DNA of 51,536 bases from Aquificota bacterium (GTDB lineage Bacteria > Aquificota > Aquificia > Aquificales > Aquificaceae), in the NCBI GenBank assembly GCA_013154375.1, contig JAADCR010000022.1, positions 1-51,536 of the forward strand. Reading direction: 5' to 3'. A program made the position numbers and the translations under genes. The stretch's first letter is position 1; each line of letters opens with the position of its first letter. Positions 1 to 8,909 of the stretch are shown piece by piece. Below the pieces are notes generated by a model that saw only the letters and a list, made by a program, of their open reading frames with translations, did not search any database and was not told the origin of the DNA.

Positions 1-1
1 G

Positions 2-109
2 GCGGGGGCCGACTGCGTGGTGGTCGGCTCGGGCATATTCGCGAGCGCGGACCCCGAGAGCCAGACGCGCAGGCTAAAAAGCCTTATGGAGCGCTTCAGT
101 AGCGTGTAA
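2..109 (+). CDS. rpe: Ribulose-phosphate 3-epimerase, C-terminal end only (cut by window edge)
   Basis: Only the last 35 codons are present; the reading frame is open to the window edge and stops at TAA. The visible tail has GADCVVVGSGIF followed by a short helix rich in Arg and Lys. This matches the final phosphate-binding GAD-x-x-V-x-G-S-x-I-F strand and closing helix of ribulose-phosphate 3-epimerase, the pentose-phosphate enzyme that interconverts ribulose 5-phosphate and xylulose 5-phosphate. Other ribulose-phosphate-binding TIM barrels, such as hexulose-6-phosphate synthase, end similarly, so the name is a best guess from a short fragment. The last 14 bases overlap the 3' end of the converging lptD. 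Confidence 0.65.
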   Translation, partial: AGADCVVVGSGIFASADPESQTRRLKSLMERFSSV

Positions 110-2063
110 TCGGGAGCTGAAGCTCCTCTACGAAGAAGAGGTTAAACTTAAGGTAGAGCTCCGTCGCGTACTCGTCGCGGGCGGCAAAGTAGCGACGCTT
201 GTAGTCGAGCCCGAGGCTCCAGCAGCCGCCTTTAAAGCCTAAGTAGGCGCTCCGGTAGAGCTCCTTCTGCTCGAGCCGGTCGTAACGGACCGAGAGCGAG
301 AGGGTGAACCGCTCGCCGTTAAAGCCTAAGCTACCCGTAAGCTGGTCCGCCGTTTTGTTTTTTGAGCTGTCCCTAAACTGGGCGTTGGTGACCGAGAAGC
401 TCCAAGTGCCTAAGCTTAAAGAGGCTCCCGTTACGCTGCGCGCCAGCGTCCCTACGTTAAAGTCGTATATCCCGTCTTGCCAGAGCGAGAGCCGCTCAAG
501 CGGGTAGAGCTTAACCGTAAAGTAGAGGGGCATGAGCGGTTTATTTATAACCTTCCCGTCGGTGGGAAAGGTGTAGGAGCTTAAGAAGTTGTAGCCGGTA
601 CGCAAGAAGGCCTTTAGGTAGCTCCGCTCGCCTTTAAAGAGCTCTTTAACCCAGCTTAAGGTTATCAGGTTCTCTTGGTTTACCGCGTCCTGAGGGTCGA
701 ACGCGGGCAGCTCGTAGGTGTCGGGCGAGAAGGCGTACTTAAGCTCGAAGAGGTTGTAGTCTTTAAACCCGCGGTAAGAGACGAAGGCGTACTGGGGTAC
801 GGCGTGCGTGAAGCGCCAAGTGCCCACGCTCTGGCCGGTAGCGGGGTAGAAGCGGCTTATAAGCTCGAGACGGGAGAACTGGTTTACCGGGCCCAGACGG
901 AAGTGTCTGGCCAGTACGGGCGTTAAAGCCAGACGGGGCGTGCTGCCGTCGCGGTCGGAGTAGAAGTTCGTAAAGAAGGCGTCGCCGTAAAGCTCGAAAG
1001 GTCCCAGACGGACGGGGCTTAGCAGCAAGCCCAGCTCGGGCAGAAGCTGGTAAGTAGAGGCGTTTGAGTCGTTTGTAAGGTCTCGGTAGCGGCGGGCGGT
1101 GGCGTAAAAGGTTAGCCGGCCTAAGTCGCGCGCGTAGGTTAGGTGCGTAAGCGCGTAGGGCTTGGTTCTTAGACGCGACTCGAAGAAGAAGTCTTCGTAA
1201 ACGTAAGGGTCGGAGAGAAGCTCGAGGGCCGACGAGAAGCGGCCGAGCCGCAGCTCGCCCGAGAGGACGAAGCGTCTCCGGCGGTGGAGCCCGCGGCCTT
1301 CCCACCACTCGCCCTTTAGGGGCTCTTCTTGGAAGAACGAGGCGTTAAAGAGGAGGCGGTCCGTCTCGGTAAAGAGCCGTCTAAACTCAAACGAGAGGCC
1401 GCGCGAGAAGTCGCGCCGGTAGTCGGGCGTTAGCGTAAGGTCGGCGTAAGGGGCGAGGGCTACGAAGATGGGCTGGCGGTAAATAAAGGGGCTGTAAGTG
1501 GTCGAGCCTATTACCGGAAAGAGCAGGCCGCTCCTTCTGCCCGAGAGGGGTACCGAGTAGAAGGGAAGGAAAAAGAGCGGTACGCGGAAGAACCTCAGGG
1601 TGTTGCCCACGAGCAGCGCCCGCCCTTCTTTTACGAGCCCGCGCCAGACGCAGACGTAGAGCTCTTTCCGCTCGAGCGGGCAGGTGGTGAGCACGCCGTC
1701 GTAAACTAAGAACTCTTTCTCTCCGAGCCGCTCGACTTTTTTAGCCTCGAAGTTGAGCCGCTCTATCCGGCCGCGGACGTTTATAAGAAACCCTTCGTTA
1801 GTTTTAAGGTCGAGGTAGAGGTAGCTACCGGTAACCTCGAGGCCCGTTTTGGCGTCTTTAAGGTAGACGCTCCCGCGGGCAAAGAGCTCCTCCGTGTCTT
1901 TTAGGTACTTAACCCAGTCGGCTTTTACGGCGTAGCGTCCCTTTACGAGCTCTACGCGGCCGCGCGCCTCGAGCTGGTTCTTTCTAAAGACGAGCTCGTC
2001 GGCGTAAAGCTCTAAAGCCCGGGCGGACGAGAGAAGAAGTAGGAGGGCTAAGAGCCGAGCCAC
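96..2063 (-). CDS. lptD: LPS-assembly outer-membrane protein LptD
   Basis: A 655-residue outer-membrane protein that, with LptE, would insert lipopolysaccharide into the outer leaflet. Residues 1-16 are a signal peptide ending in ARA. An OstA-like periplasmic domain follows (about 18-120), then a long beta-barrel region of alternating aromatic strands. Family marks are the Cys pair C128/C138 (TTCPLERKELYVC), RRSGLLFPVIG near the start of the barrel, and the DLTLTPDYRRD segment. The start is GTG and overlaps the upstream phosphatase gene by 16 bases, so the two are probably translationally coupled. It is shorter than the E. coli protein (about 780 residues), mostly through a smaller periplasmic part. 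Confidence in the family is high; exact barrel limits are not visible. Confidence 0.9.
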   Translation of the reverse strand: MARLLALLLLLSSARALELYADELVFRKNQLEARGRVELVKGRYAVKADWVKYLKDTEELFARGSVYLKDAKTGLEVTGSYLYLDLKTNEGFLINVRGRIERLNFEAKKVERLGEKEFLVYDGVLTTCPLERKELYVCVWRGLVKEGRALLVGNTLRFFRVPLFFLPFYSVPLSGRRSGLLFPVIGSTTYSPFIYRQPIFVALAPYADLTLTPDYRRDFSRGLSFEFRRLFTETDRLLFNASFFQEEPLKGEWWEGRGLHRRRRFVLSGELRLGRFSSALELLSDPYVYEDFFFESRLRTKPYALTHLTYARDLGRLTFYATARRYRDLTNDSNASTYQLLPELGLLLSPVRLGPFELYGDAFFTNFYSDRDGSTPRLALTPVLARHFRLGPVNQFSRLELISRFYPATGQSVGTWRFTHAVPQYAFVSYRGFKDYNLFELKYAFSPDTYELPAFDPQDAVNQENLITLSWVKELFKGERSYLKAFLRTGYNFLSSYTFPTDGKVINKPLMPLYFTVKLYPLERLSLWQDGIYDFNVGTLARSVTGASLSLGTWSFSVTNAQFRDSSKNKTADQLTGSLGFNGERFTLSLSVRYDRLEQKELYRSAYLGFKGGCWSLGLDYKRRYFAARDEYATELYLKFNLFFVEELQLPITRY

Positions 2064-2836
2064 CTTCGGAGCGCTTCTTTAAGCTCGGTAAGGGAGTTAA
2101 AGACGAAGTCGGGTCTAAAGCCGGCCCGCTCGAGCTCCTCGGGCGGGTACTTACCCGTGGTCATAAAGACGGTCTTAAGGCCCATCTCCTTAGCCCCTTT
2201 TAAGTCGGTGTAAAGGTCGTCGCTTACCATGTAGGCCTCACCCTCGGGCAGCTCTTTAAGCGCCAGCTTAAGCAGCTCGGGCTTGCCGAGGTTGGGCAGC
2301 TCCTTCTCGTAGCCCGTAGCGTAGGCGAGCATCTTAGCCCACGAGCCGGCACCGGGGAAGTACAGCCCGTCGCTGTCTTTTACCAAGCGGCTCAGGTTTA
2401 CCGGGACGAGCTCGGCCTTACTTAGGTACAGCGCACTCGTGGCCGTTTTCACCTTCTTAAAGTCTATAGTTTTGTCCTGTCCTACGACCACCGCGTCGAC
2501 GCGGTGGTCGTCTACTACCTCAAATCCTTCCTCTTTTAAGAAGCTCTTTAGCTGCTCGGTGCCTATCACGAACAGGCGCTTAAGTCCGCGGCTTTTTAGG
2601 TACTTGGGCAGGACGGCCACGGGGCTTATAAGCTCGTCCTCTTCTACGGGCAGGCCCTTCTCTTTAAGGGCGCGGGCTATAAGGCGAGGGGGGCGGGTGG
2701 AGTTGTTCGAGACTATCTTAAACGGGACGCCCTGCGACCTGAGAAAGGTTAAAAAGTCGGCCGCGTCGGGAAAGGGGTTAAGCTCTTTGTCTCTGGTAAG
2801 GACGCCGTCCATGTCGAGAAGCAGCACCACCGCCAT
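2048..2836 (-). CDS. HAD superfamily (class IIA, NagD-like) sugar or nucleotide phosphatase
   Basis: A 262-residue haloacid dehalogenase-type phosphatase. Motif I is LDMDGVL near residue 8, with nucleophile Asp and general acid Asp. Motif II is the SNNS segment near 45, motif III the Lys of LGKPEL, and motif IV is VSDDLYTD near 205. The large cap between motifs II and III marks the IIA group (NagD, AraL, 4-nitrophenyl phosphatase type). The true substrate cannot be told; relatives dephosphorylate nucleotide monophosphates, phosphoglycolate or sugar phosphates. It lies 10 bases after moxR and overlaps lptD, so it looks like the middle gene of moxR-HAD-lptD. A 28-bp perfect palindrome lies inside the gene. 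Confidence 0.88.
   Translation of the reverse strand: MAVVLLLDMDGVLTRDKELNPFPDAADFLTFLRSQGVPFKIVSNNSTRPPRLIARALKEKGLPVEEDELISPVAVLPKYLKSRGLKRLFVIGTEQLKSFLKEEGFEVVDDHRVDAVVVGQDKTIDFKKVKTATSALYLSKAELVPVNLSRLVKDSDGLYFPGAGSWAKMLAYATGYEKELPNLGKPELLKLALKELPEGEAYMVSDDLYTDLKGAKEMGLKTVFMTTGKYPPEELERAGFRPDFVFNSLTELKEALRRWLGS
2484..2511. repeat. 28-bp perfect palindrome inside the HAD phosphatase gene
   Basis: The left half reads ACGACCACCGCGTC and the right half is its exact reverse complement, meeting at a central TCGA; the first flanking bases no longer pair. On the coding strand it spells Asp-His-Arg-Val-Asp-Ala-Val-Val. A 14-bp arm without mismatch is far longer than codon constraint requires. It could be a protein site, a cruciform or RNA hairpin, or chance. 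Confidence 0.8.
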
Positions 2837-2846
2837 GGTATATATC

Positions 2847-3743
2847 TTACGGGACGGGGAGCTCTTCCAGAACCTCGCGCTTTACCTCGTTAAAGCCGGC
2901 CTCCTCGCGCAGGACCAGACGGTGCCCCAGCGTCTCGTCCAGAAAGTCCAGCAGGTCTTCGGGGACCACGAAGTCGCGGCCCCTTAGGTAGGCCAAGGCC
3001 CGGGCGTTGGCCGTAAGGTGGATGAGTGCGCGCGTAGACGGGCCTAAGACCACGGCGGGGTGTCTTCTGAGCCGGGCGCCCAGCTCGGCTGTAAAGCGGG
3101 CAAGCTCGGGCGAGACGAAGACGCGCCTAACGCGCCCGAGCTCGTTAAGTAGCTCTTCTTTACTTACGACGGGCTCGAGCTTTTTTACGCGCTCGAGGGG
3201 GTTCTCGCCGCTTATTATCTGGGCCTCTTCTTCTACGGACGGGTAGCCGAGGGATATGCGCGTAGAGAAGCGGTCGAGCTGGGCCTCGGGCAGGGGGTAA
3301 GTGCCGTGCTGCTCTAAGGGGTTCTGCGTGGCTACGACGAAGAAAGGTTCGGGGAGGGGGTAGGTCTTACCGTCGACGCTTACCTGCCTCTCGGACATGG
3401 CCTCGAGGAGGGCGCTCTGGGTTTTGGGCGTGGCGCGGTTTATCTCGTCGGCAAGCAGCACGTTGGTAAAGACGGGGCCCTCTTTAAACTCGAACTCGCG
3501 CGTTTTGGGATTAAAGACGTTAACGCCCGTAAGGTCGGAGGGCATGAGGTCACTCGTGAACTGTACGCGCTTAAACGAGAGGCCGAGCGCACGCGCCAGA
3601 GCCAGCGCGAGGGAGGTCTTTCCCGTCCCCGGGAGGTCTTCTATAAGCAGGTGCCCGCCCGAGAGGAATGTGGCGAGGGCTTTTTCTAAGGTGTCGCGCT
3701 TTACCTTTATAACGCTCTCTATAGCCTCTAAGACGCGCTCCAT
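2847..3743 (-). CDS. MoxR-type AAA+ ATPase
   Basis: A 298-residue AAA+ chaperone-like ATPase. Walker A is DLPGTGKTS near residue 38, Walker B is VLLADEINRA near 95, and sensor 1 is the ATQNP segment near 137. The C-terminal lid (about 200-290) carries the arginine-rich sensor 2 region. MoxR proteins usually work with VWA-domain and DUF58 partners to mature or activate cofactor-bearing or envelope proteins. No such partner is next to this gene, which is unusual. One base separates it from the stop of nrdA, so it is probably read from the nrdA transcript. The specific client is unknown. Confidence 0.88.
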   Translation of the reverse strand: MERVLEAIESVIKVKRDTLEKALATFLSGGHLLIEDLPGTGKTSLALALARALGLSFKRVQFTSDLMPSDLTGVNVFNPKTREFEFKEGPVFTNVLLADEINRATPKTQSALLEAMSERQVSVDGKTYPLPEPFFVVATQNPLEQHGTYPLPEAQLDRFSTRISLGYPSVEEEAQIISGENPLERVKKLEPVVSKEELLNELGRVRRVFVSPELARFTAELGARLRRHPAVVLGPSTRALIHLTANARALAYLRGRDFVVPEDLLDFLDETLGHRLVLREEAGFNEVKREVLEELPVP

Positions 3744-3744
3744 C

Positions 3745-6150
3745 TTAAACCGCGCAAGCCTCGCACTCGTCTATGTCTACTAAAGACCTGCTTCGCAGGT
3801 AGTAAACGGTTTTAAGGCCGAGCTCCCAAGCCAGCTCGTAAAGCCTCGAGAGACGCGGCCCGTCTACGGAGGCAGGGTCTATAAACAGGTTCAGGCTCTG
3901 GGCTTGGTCTATCCACTTCTGGCGGACGGCGGCGGCGCGTACGGTCCACTCTTGGTCTATCTGGTAGGCGCCTTTGTAGTGCCAGTAGAAGCGGTCCACC
4001 TCGGGCGGAACCTGCGGGAGGATGCCGCTCATGTTCTCTTCTTTGTAAAAGCGGGCAAAGACGGGGTCTACGGAGGGGGTGGCGCCTAAGATGAGTGAGG
4101 TCGAGCCGGTGGGCATGAGGGCTATAAGGTAGGCGTTCCGGAGGCCGTACCGGCGGACCTCCTCGGCCAGCTCGTCCCAAGGCAGGTGGTTGCCGTTTCC
4201 CTCGGAGTCTCTCTTCAGCTCTTCGGGCGTACGGCTGAAGAGTACGCCCTTAGACCAGTCGGAGCCCTCAAAGAGTGGGTAACGGCCGCGCTCCTTGGCA
4301 AGCTCGAGCGAGCCTTTAACCGCGTAGAAGGCTAAAAGCTCGAAGAGCTTGTCGGCAAACCTCAGGTGCTCTTCGCTCTCCCACTTTACGCCGTTTTTTA
4401 CCAAGCAGTAGTGGTAGTTTGAGACGCCTATGCCTACGGCACGGAACTTTTTGTTGGTGTACTTGGCCTCGGGGATGGCGTAGTAGTTAATCTCTATAAC
4501 GTTGTCGAGCATCCGGACGAGCTTGGGCACCACCCGCTCCATCTGCTCGCGCGTGTAAACTTTACCGAGGTTTATCGAGCCGAGGTTACAGACGGGCAGG
4601 TAGCCCGCTTCCTTCTCGTAAACTACGCGGCCCGTCTCCTCGTCGAGCCTCGGCGGCTTGTGCTTAGAAGGCGACATGACCTGTACTATCTCGTGGCAGA
4701 GGTTAGACGAGTAGACCATGCCCGCGTGCTTGTTGGGGTTTTTCCGGTTGGCCTCGTCACGGAAGAACACGTACGGCTCGCCCGTCTCGAAGGCGACCGT
4801 AAGGAGCCGCTTCCAGAGCTCGAACGCGTCTACCTCTTTTTTCGCGTACTCGGGCAGACCCTTCTCGAGCTCCTCGTACCAGCGCTCGAACTCCTCCCCG
4901 TAAAAGTCCTCGAGCCCCTTAGGCTCTACGAGCTCCGTACTACCGTCCTCTTTGACGCCCTCGTAGTAGTGGCTGCCCGGCAGCGGGCGGAGCTCTTTAT
5001 ATCCGTCGCCGTAAAGCCTCTGCGTTATAAACTGGCGGGCGTAGTAAGGGTCTATAAGCGTCCACTTTTTACGCTCCTTCAGCCGCTTCATAAACAGGTC
5101 GGGTATGGAGACGGCGGGGTGTATGTCGTGCGCTTTTTTCCGCTCGTCGCCGACGTTGGTCTTTACCTCTAAAAAGTCGAGGATATCCTTGTGCCAGATG
5201 TCTAACGTAATGGAGGCGCTCCCTTTCCGCATGCCCAGCTGGTCTACGTAAGTCATGGTGTCGTTTAAGAGCCTTACGACGGGAATAACGCCCGAGGAGG
5301 CGCCCTTAAACTTCCTTATAGGGGCACCCGTGGCCCTTACCTTCCCCAAGTACACGCCCAGCCCGCCGGCAAACTTCGATATCATACCCGCCTTTTTAAC
5401 GTTGTCGAAGATGTCGTACAGGTCGTCGTCTACCGTAAGGACGAAGCACGACGAGAGCTGCGTAAAGGGTCTGCGGGCGTTCATGAGCGTGGGCGTGGCT
5501 ACGGTGACGAGGTGCTCCGAAAGCAGGTCGTAGAACTCCTTTGCCCACTTAACGCGCTCCTCTTTCTTTTCGGGCAGGGCCAGCGTCATGGCCACGAGCA
5601 TGTACATCTCCTGCGGCAGCTCTATAACCCTGCCCTCCTCGTCGCGCACCAAGTACCGGTCGTAGAGAATCTTTATACCGGCGTAAGTAAAGTAGAGGTC
5701 GCGCTCGGGCTTTACGTAGCGTGCCAGCTCCTCAATCTCTCTCTCGTCGTAAGCCTCAAGCAGGTAAGAGCCGTATATGCCGCGCTTTACGTACTCTTTA
5801 ATAAGGCTTAAAAAGCTCTTGCGGTTGTAAGGGCGGTACTTCCCGAGGTCGTCGCGGAGCGAGTAGCCCCTCACGTGCGCCACGTCTTTGTACAGGTCGT
5901 ACAACAAGAGCCGCGCCGCGACGAAAGTCCAGTCGGGCTTCTCGGCCGAGACCTTCTCCGCGGCCGTCTTTATAAGCAGCTGCTGAATCTCTTTCGTGGT
6001 TATCCCGTCGCGGAACTGTATCTGCGCGTCGGCCTCAAGCTCCAGAGGGTCCACGCTTAAGCCCTTGCAGGCAAACCCTATGGCTATCCTTATCTTGTTT
6101 ATGTCGAGCTTCTCCTTCCTCCCGCTCCTCTTTATTACGTACATGCTCAT
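3745..6150 (-). CDS. nrdA: Ribonucleoside-diphosphate reductase, class I alpha (large) subunit
   Basis: An 801-residue catalytic subunit that would make deoxyribonucleotides with a separate radical-generating NrdB, which is not in the window. An N-terminal ATP-cone (about 1-95) suggests dATP activity control. Redox-active cysteines sit in QLSSCFVL and in PVCNLGSIN. The active-site Asn-Cys-Glu is in NLCHEI, and the [10 protein letters not shown] loop is clear. The paired tyrosines for radical transfer are in TVYYLRSR, and the C-terminal tail ends CEACAV, the CxxC that accepts electrons from thioredoxin. These fit class I rather than the cobalamin class II enzymes. Two in-frame ATGs lie two codons apart; GGTGTGAG precedes the first. 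No intein is present. Confidence 0.93.
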   Translation of the reverse strand: MSMYVIKRSGRKEKLDINKIRIAIGFACKGLSVDPLELEADAQIQFRDGITTKEIQQLLIKTAAEKVSAEKPDWTFVAARLLLYDLYKDVAHVRGYSLRDDLGKYRPYNRKSFLSLIKEYVKRGIYGSYLLEAYDEREIEELARYVKPERDLYFTYAGIKILYDRYLVRDEEGRVIELPQEMYMLVAMTLALPEKKEERVKWAKEFYDLLSEHLVTVATPTLMNARRPFTQLSSCFVLTVDDDLYDIFDNVKKAGMISKFAGGLGVYLGKVRATGAPIRKFKGASSGVIPVVRLLNDTMTYVDQLGMRKGSASITLDIWHKDILDFLEVKTNVGDERKKAHDIHPAVSIPDLFMKRLKERKKWTLIDPYYARQFITQRLYGDGYKELRPLPGSHYYEGVKEDGSTELVEPKGLEDFYGEEFERWYEELEKGLPEYAKKEVDAFELWKRLLTVAFETGEPYVFFRDEANRKNPNKHAGMVYSSNLCHEIVQVMSPSKHKPPRLDEETGRVVYEKEAGYLPVCNLGSINLGKVYTREQMERVVPKLVRMLDNVIEINYYAIPEAKYTNKKFRAVGIGVSNYHYCLVKNGVKWESEEHLRFADKLFELLAFYAVKGSLELAKERGRYPLFEGSDWSKGVLFSRTPEELKRDSEGNGNHLPWDELAEEVRRYGLRNAYLIALMPTGSTSLILGATPSVDPVFARFYKEENMSGILPQVPPEVDRFYWHYKGAYQIDQEWTVRAAAVRQKWIDQAQSLNLFIDPASVDGPRLSRLYELAWELGLKTVYYLRSRSLVDIDECEACAV

Positions 6151-6246
6151 AGCTCACACCATTTTACAAAACCCGCCTCCTCGGCTCGGCCTTATCTCCG
6201 TAAGCCCGAAGAACCTCCGTCATATCCCGTTAAATTTTTTATAGCG
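6151..6246. promoter_or_regulatory. Divergent intergenic region between nrdA and polA
   Basis: Ninety-six bases hold the promoters of both genes. On the minus strand a TAAAAT hexamer lies 10 bases before a GGTGTGAG element and the nrdA start. On the plus strand a run containing TAAATT and TTTTATAG lies just before the polA ATG, with no Shine-Dalgarno sequence. I see no clear NrdR-box pair. Confidence 0.45.
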
Positions 6247-7968
6247 ATGGAGTTTACTTACGTAACGAGTAACGACGAGCTGCTCGAGGCCTGCCGAGCG
6301 CTCGAGCCGGCGCCCCTGCTCTTTATAGACGCCGAGACCACCCCCTCGGGCCTGCCGAGGCTGCTCCAGATAGCCTCCGACCGGGAGCTTTTTATCTTCG
6401 ACCTGTTTGAGCTCGAGGAGCTTACCCCGCTACGCGAGCTGATTAAGCGCAAGCCCGCGGTAGGCCACAACCTGAAGTTCGACCTTAAGGTCCTGAAGCG
6501 GCTCGGTCTCGAGCCCGCGGCGGTCTTCGACACCATGATAGGCGCCCAGCTTCTGGGCTTTAAAAAGCTCTCTTTAGCCCACCTTACGGGCGCACTGCTG
6601 GGCAAGCCGCTCGACAAAAGCCTCCAGCTCTCCGACTGGTCGGCTCCCGCGTTAAGCAGAGAGCAGCTCGAGTACGCGGCACGGGACGCTCTCGTGCTTA
6701 GAGAGCTCTTCCCGCTAATAAGAGACAGGCTTAACGCGCTTAAGGGCGTACGCGGCGAGGAGGTGCTGAAGACCGCTCCGGCCCGTCTGTTCGGGCTAAG
6801 CAGCCCGGTGGCGGTGGTGGAGATGGCGTTCGTTAAAGAGCTGGCGGAGGTGGAGCTGAGGGGCTTTCCCGTAGACGCGGCACTCGTCAACGCGCTCGAG
6901 CGCGAGCTTACGCGGGAGCTTACGAAGCGCGTCGAGGAGTTTATAAGACGCTTCCGCGTAGACCCCTTTTCGCCCAAAAAGGTGGCCCGCCTTTTAGAGG
7001 AGCGGTTTGGGATAGTGCTGCCGCGTACGGCGAAGGGTAATCCTTCTACCGACGACGCTTTTCTGCAGGAGTTTGCCCACCGCGAGCCGGTAAAGCTTCT
7101 GCTCGAGATACGGCGCGTCAAGAAGCTCCTCGAGAAGCTTAAGGAGCTTAAAGAGTACGCCGAGGACGGCCGCGTCCATCCCGAGTTTAGACAGATAGGG
7201 GCCGTTACGGGACGGATGGCCTGCGCCCGCCCGAACCTGCAGAACGTGCCTCAAGCCCTCAGGGCCGTATTTAAGGCGCCCGAGGGGCGCGTGCTCGCCG
7301 TGGCCGACTTCTCGCAGATAGAGCTCAGGATAGCCGCGGAGCTGGTAAACGAAGAGATAATGACCGAAGCCTTTAAAGAGGGTAAAGACATGCACCGGCT
7401 TACGGCCGCGCTCGTTTTAGGAAAGCCGGAAGAGGCGGTGACCGAGACGGAGCGGAAGCTCGCCAAGGCCCTGAACTTCGGCCTTATATACGGCATATCG
7501 GCTCAGAGCTTGGCCCACTACGCGCGCGCGGGCTACGGCGTAGAGCTCTCGGAAGAGGAAGCAAAGAGGATAAGGCGGAAGTTCTTTAACACCTTTAAGG
7601 CCTTCGCCCGGTGGCACGAGGAGGTAAAAGAGAAGCTAAGGCGCGAAGGTAAAGTAAAAGGGAAGACGCTTTTAGGCCGGCCGTACGAGGCCGACTCGTT
7701 TACCGACGCGGTAAACTACCCGGTACAGGGCACGGGGGCGGACCTTATTAAGCTCTCGGTGCTCGTCTTCCACGCGGCGTTAAAAAGAGAGGGGCTCGAG
7801 GGAGGGACGGTGAACTTGGTCCACGACGAGATAGTGGCCGAGGGTAGGGAAGAAGACGGGGAGCGGCTGCTCGAGCTGCTCGTGAGGTCTATGAAGCGGG
7901 CGGGAAGGATTGTGCTTAAGCGCGTGCCGGTGGAGGTAGAGGCGCGGCTGTCTAAAAGCTGGGGTTAG
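6247..7968 (+). CDS. polA: DNA polymerase I lacking the 5'-nuclease domain (3'-5' exonuclease + polymerase)
   Basis: A 573-residue family A DNA polymerase, about 350 residues shorter than E. coli Pol I because the 5'-3' nuclease domain is absent. The exonuclease domain looks active: Exo I D28/E30 (FIDAET), Exo II D79 (HNLKFD), Exo III Y143/D147 (YAARD). Polymerase motifs are A with D354 (DFSQIELR), B with K404, N410 and Y415 (KLAKALNFGLIYG), and C with H526-D527-E528 (LVHDE). The form is known from Aquificota and is related to polymerases of hot-spring viruses and apicoplasts. It would do gap filling; primer removal would need a separate FEN-like or RNase H activity. The 3' end overlaps the converging response regulator by 4 bases. 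Confidence 0.95.
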   Translation: MEFTYVTSNDELLEACRALEPAPLLFIDAETTPSGLPRLLQIASDRELFIFDLFELEELTPLRELIKRKPAVGHNLKFDLKVLKRLGLEPAAVFDTMIGAQLLGFKKLSLAHLTGALLGKPLDKSLQLSDWSAPALSREQLEYAARDALVLRELFPLIRDRLNALKGVRGEEVLKTAPARLFGLSSPVAVVEMAFVKELAEVELRGFPVDAALVNALERELTRELTKRVEEFIRRFRVDPFSPKKVARLLEERFGIVLPRTAKGNPSTDDAFLQEFAHREPVKLLLEIRRVKKLLEKLKELKEYAEDGRVHPEFRQIGAVTGRMACARPNLQNVPQALRAVFKAPEGRVLAVADFSQIELRIAAELVNEEIMTEAFKEGKDMHRLTAALVLGKPEEAVTETERKLAKALNFGLIYGISAQSLAHYARAGYGVELSEEEAKRIRRKFFNTFKAFARWHEEVKEKLRREGKVKGKTLLGRPYEADSFTDAVNYPVQGTGADLIKLSVLVFHAALKREGLEGGTVNLVHDEIVAEGREEDGERLLELLVRSMKRAGRIVLKRVPVEVEARLSKSWG

Positions 7969-8633
7969 GCCTCGAGACGGTAGCCCACGCCCCTGACGGT
8001 TTTAATAAGGTCGCGGTAAGGCCCGAGCTTGTCGCGGATGTGCTTAACGTGGACGTCGACGGCCCGCTCGCTCGTGTCGCGGCCGCTTAGCCAGAGCTGC
8101 TCGACGATGGCGCTCCGGCTTAAGGTCTTACCGAAGTTCTCAAACAGCAGCCAGAGAATCTCAAACTCGGCCGGCGTTAGGTAGACCTCCTTACCGTCTA
8201 CCCAGAGCTTCCGCTCCAGCGCGTCTATCTTTACGCCCTTTAGCTCGTAGCTGCTCGTTTTCCGCTCGCACCGCCTTAAAAGCGCCCTAACGCGCGCCAG
8301 CAGCTCTTTAAACGAGAAAGGTTTGGTAAGGTAGTCGTCCGCGCCCGCCTCGAAGCCCGCCAGCTTGTCGCGCTCGGTACTTTTAGCCGTAAGCAGCAGC
8401 ACGGGCGCGCGCGCAAAACGCGGGTGGCGCCTGAGGTACCTGAGCGCCTCGAGCCCGTCGCCGTCGCGGAGCATAAGGTCTAAGATGAAGAGGGCCTCCC
8501 GCTCGTCGCGCAGCCCCTCGTAGAACTCCTTAAGACGCTTAAAGCTTTTTACGCTGAAGCCTTCGCGCTCGAGCTGGTAAGTAAGCAGGTAAGAGAGGTC
8601 CTCGTCGTCCTCAAGCAGAACTATCCTTCTCAT
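7965..8633 (-). CDS. OmpR/PhoB-family response regulator
   Basis: A 222-residue two-component response regulator. The receiver domain (1-120) has the acidic pair near 9-10 (LEDDED), phospho-acceptor D52 (FILDLML), the switch Thr of LLLTAKS and Lys of YLTKPF. A winged-helix DNA-binding domain follows (about 125-222), with LTPAEFEILWLL and the recognition-helix region ERAVDVHVKHIRDKLG. These features are typical of PhoB/PhoP regulators. The partner kinase is most likely the divergent PAS-HisKA gene starting at 8910. An 11-bp-periodic TTAA repeat in the shared upstream region fits autoregulation by a PhoB-like protein, although the phosphate link is inference. Its start lies inside the end of a 57-residue upstream frame. 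Confidence 0.9.
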   Translation of the reverse strand: MRRIVLLEDDEDLSYLLTYQLEREGFSVKSFKRLKEFYEGLRDEREALFILDLMLRDGDGLEALRYLRRHPRFARAPVLLLTAKSTERDKLAGFEAGADDYLTKPFSFKELLARVRALLRRCERKTSSYELKGVKIDALERKLWVDGKEVYLTPAEFEILWLLFENFGKTLSRSAIVEQLWLSGRDTSERAVDVHVKHIRDKLGPYRDLIKTVRGVGYRLEA

Positions 8634-8784
8634 GGCCCTCTATAAGCACCACGTCGGCCCTGCGGAGCTCCTTACGGCCGAGCTCCTCCGGCGAGGAGAC
8701 GACCGCCACCACCTTACGGCCCTTTAAGAGCCGCCGCAGCGCCCTCTCTTTCTGTCTGCCGTTTTTTACCACCAATACTTTCAC
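8611..8784 (-). CDS. Small conserved-looking protein of unknown function upstream of the response regulator
   Basis: A 57-residue frame starting with GTG behind a strong GGAGG site (8794-8798). It begins VKVLVVKNGRQKERALRRLL, continues with KVVAVVSSPEEL and ends near ADVVLIEGHEKD. The pattern of hydrophobic strand, basic helix, strand, helix, strand resembles half of a Rossmann-like or receiver-like fold, but I recognise no family. The last 23 bases overlap the response-regulator start, so translation is probably coupled and both share a promoter. The codon pattern matches neighbouring real genes. It could be a small regulator of the two-component pair or a remnant of a longer protein. Confidence 0.6.
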   Translation of the reverse strand: MKVLVVKNGRQKERALRRLLKGRKVVAVVSSPEELGRKELRRADVVLIEGHEKDSSA

Positions 8785-8823
8785 CTTTTCCTACCTCCTT
8801 TACTCTTAAACTACCTTTTTCTC

Positions 8824-8852
8824 ATTAAGCTTCTGTTAAGCTTCTTTATAAA
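8824..8852. promoter_or_regulatory. 11-bp direct repeats (PhoB/PhoP-box-like) between regulator and kinase
   Basis: TTAAGCTTCT occurs at 8825 and again at 8836, exactly 11 bases apart, with a degenerate third copy (TATAAA) at 8847. Direct repeats with 11-bp spacing are the hallmark of PhoB/PhoP operators; in Bacillus and cyanobacteria the core is TTAACA or CTTAACCT. The site lies between the divergent regulator and kinase genes. A similar array precedes the PepSY gene at 15373. Binding by this regulator is inferred. Confidence 0.5.
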
Positions 8853-8909
8853 GATAGTGTCAAGTTTTGGGGGCGTCCACGGGCGGGGAGAAAGTATTAT
8901 TTTATACCG

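Noticed and set aside
763-1308. A 181-codon open frame inside lptD, same strand but another frame
   Set aside because: Its translation is almost only Arg, Pro, Leu and Ala, which is what a GC-rich gene gives in a shifted frame. lptD is clear over the same bases.
6258-7121. A 287-codon antisense frame inside polA
   Set aside because: Ser- and Arg-rich, without family motifs, and fully covered by the well-defined exonuclease domain on the other strand.
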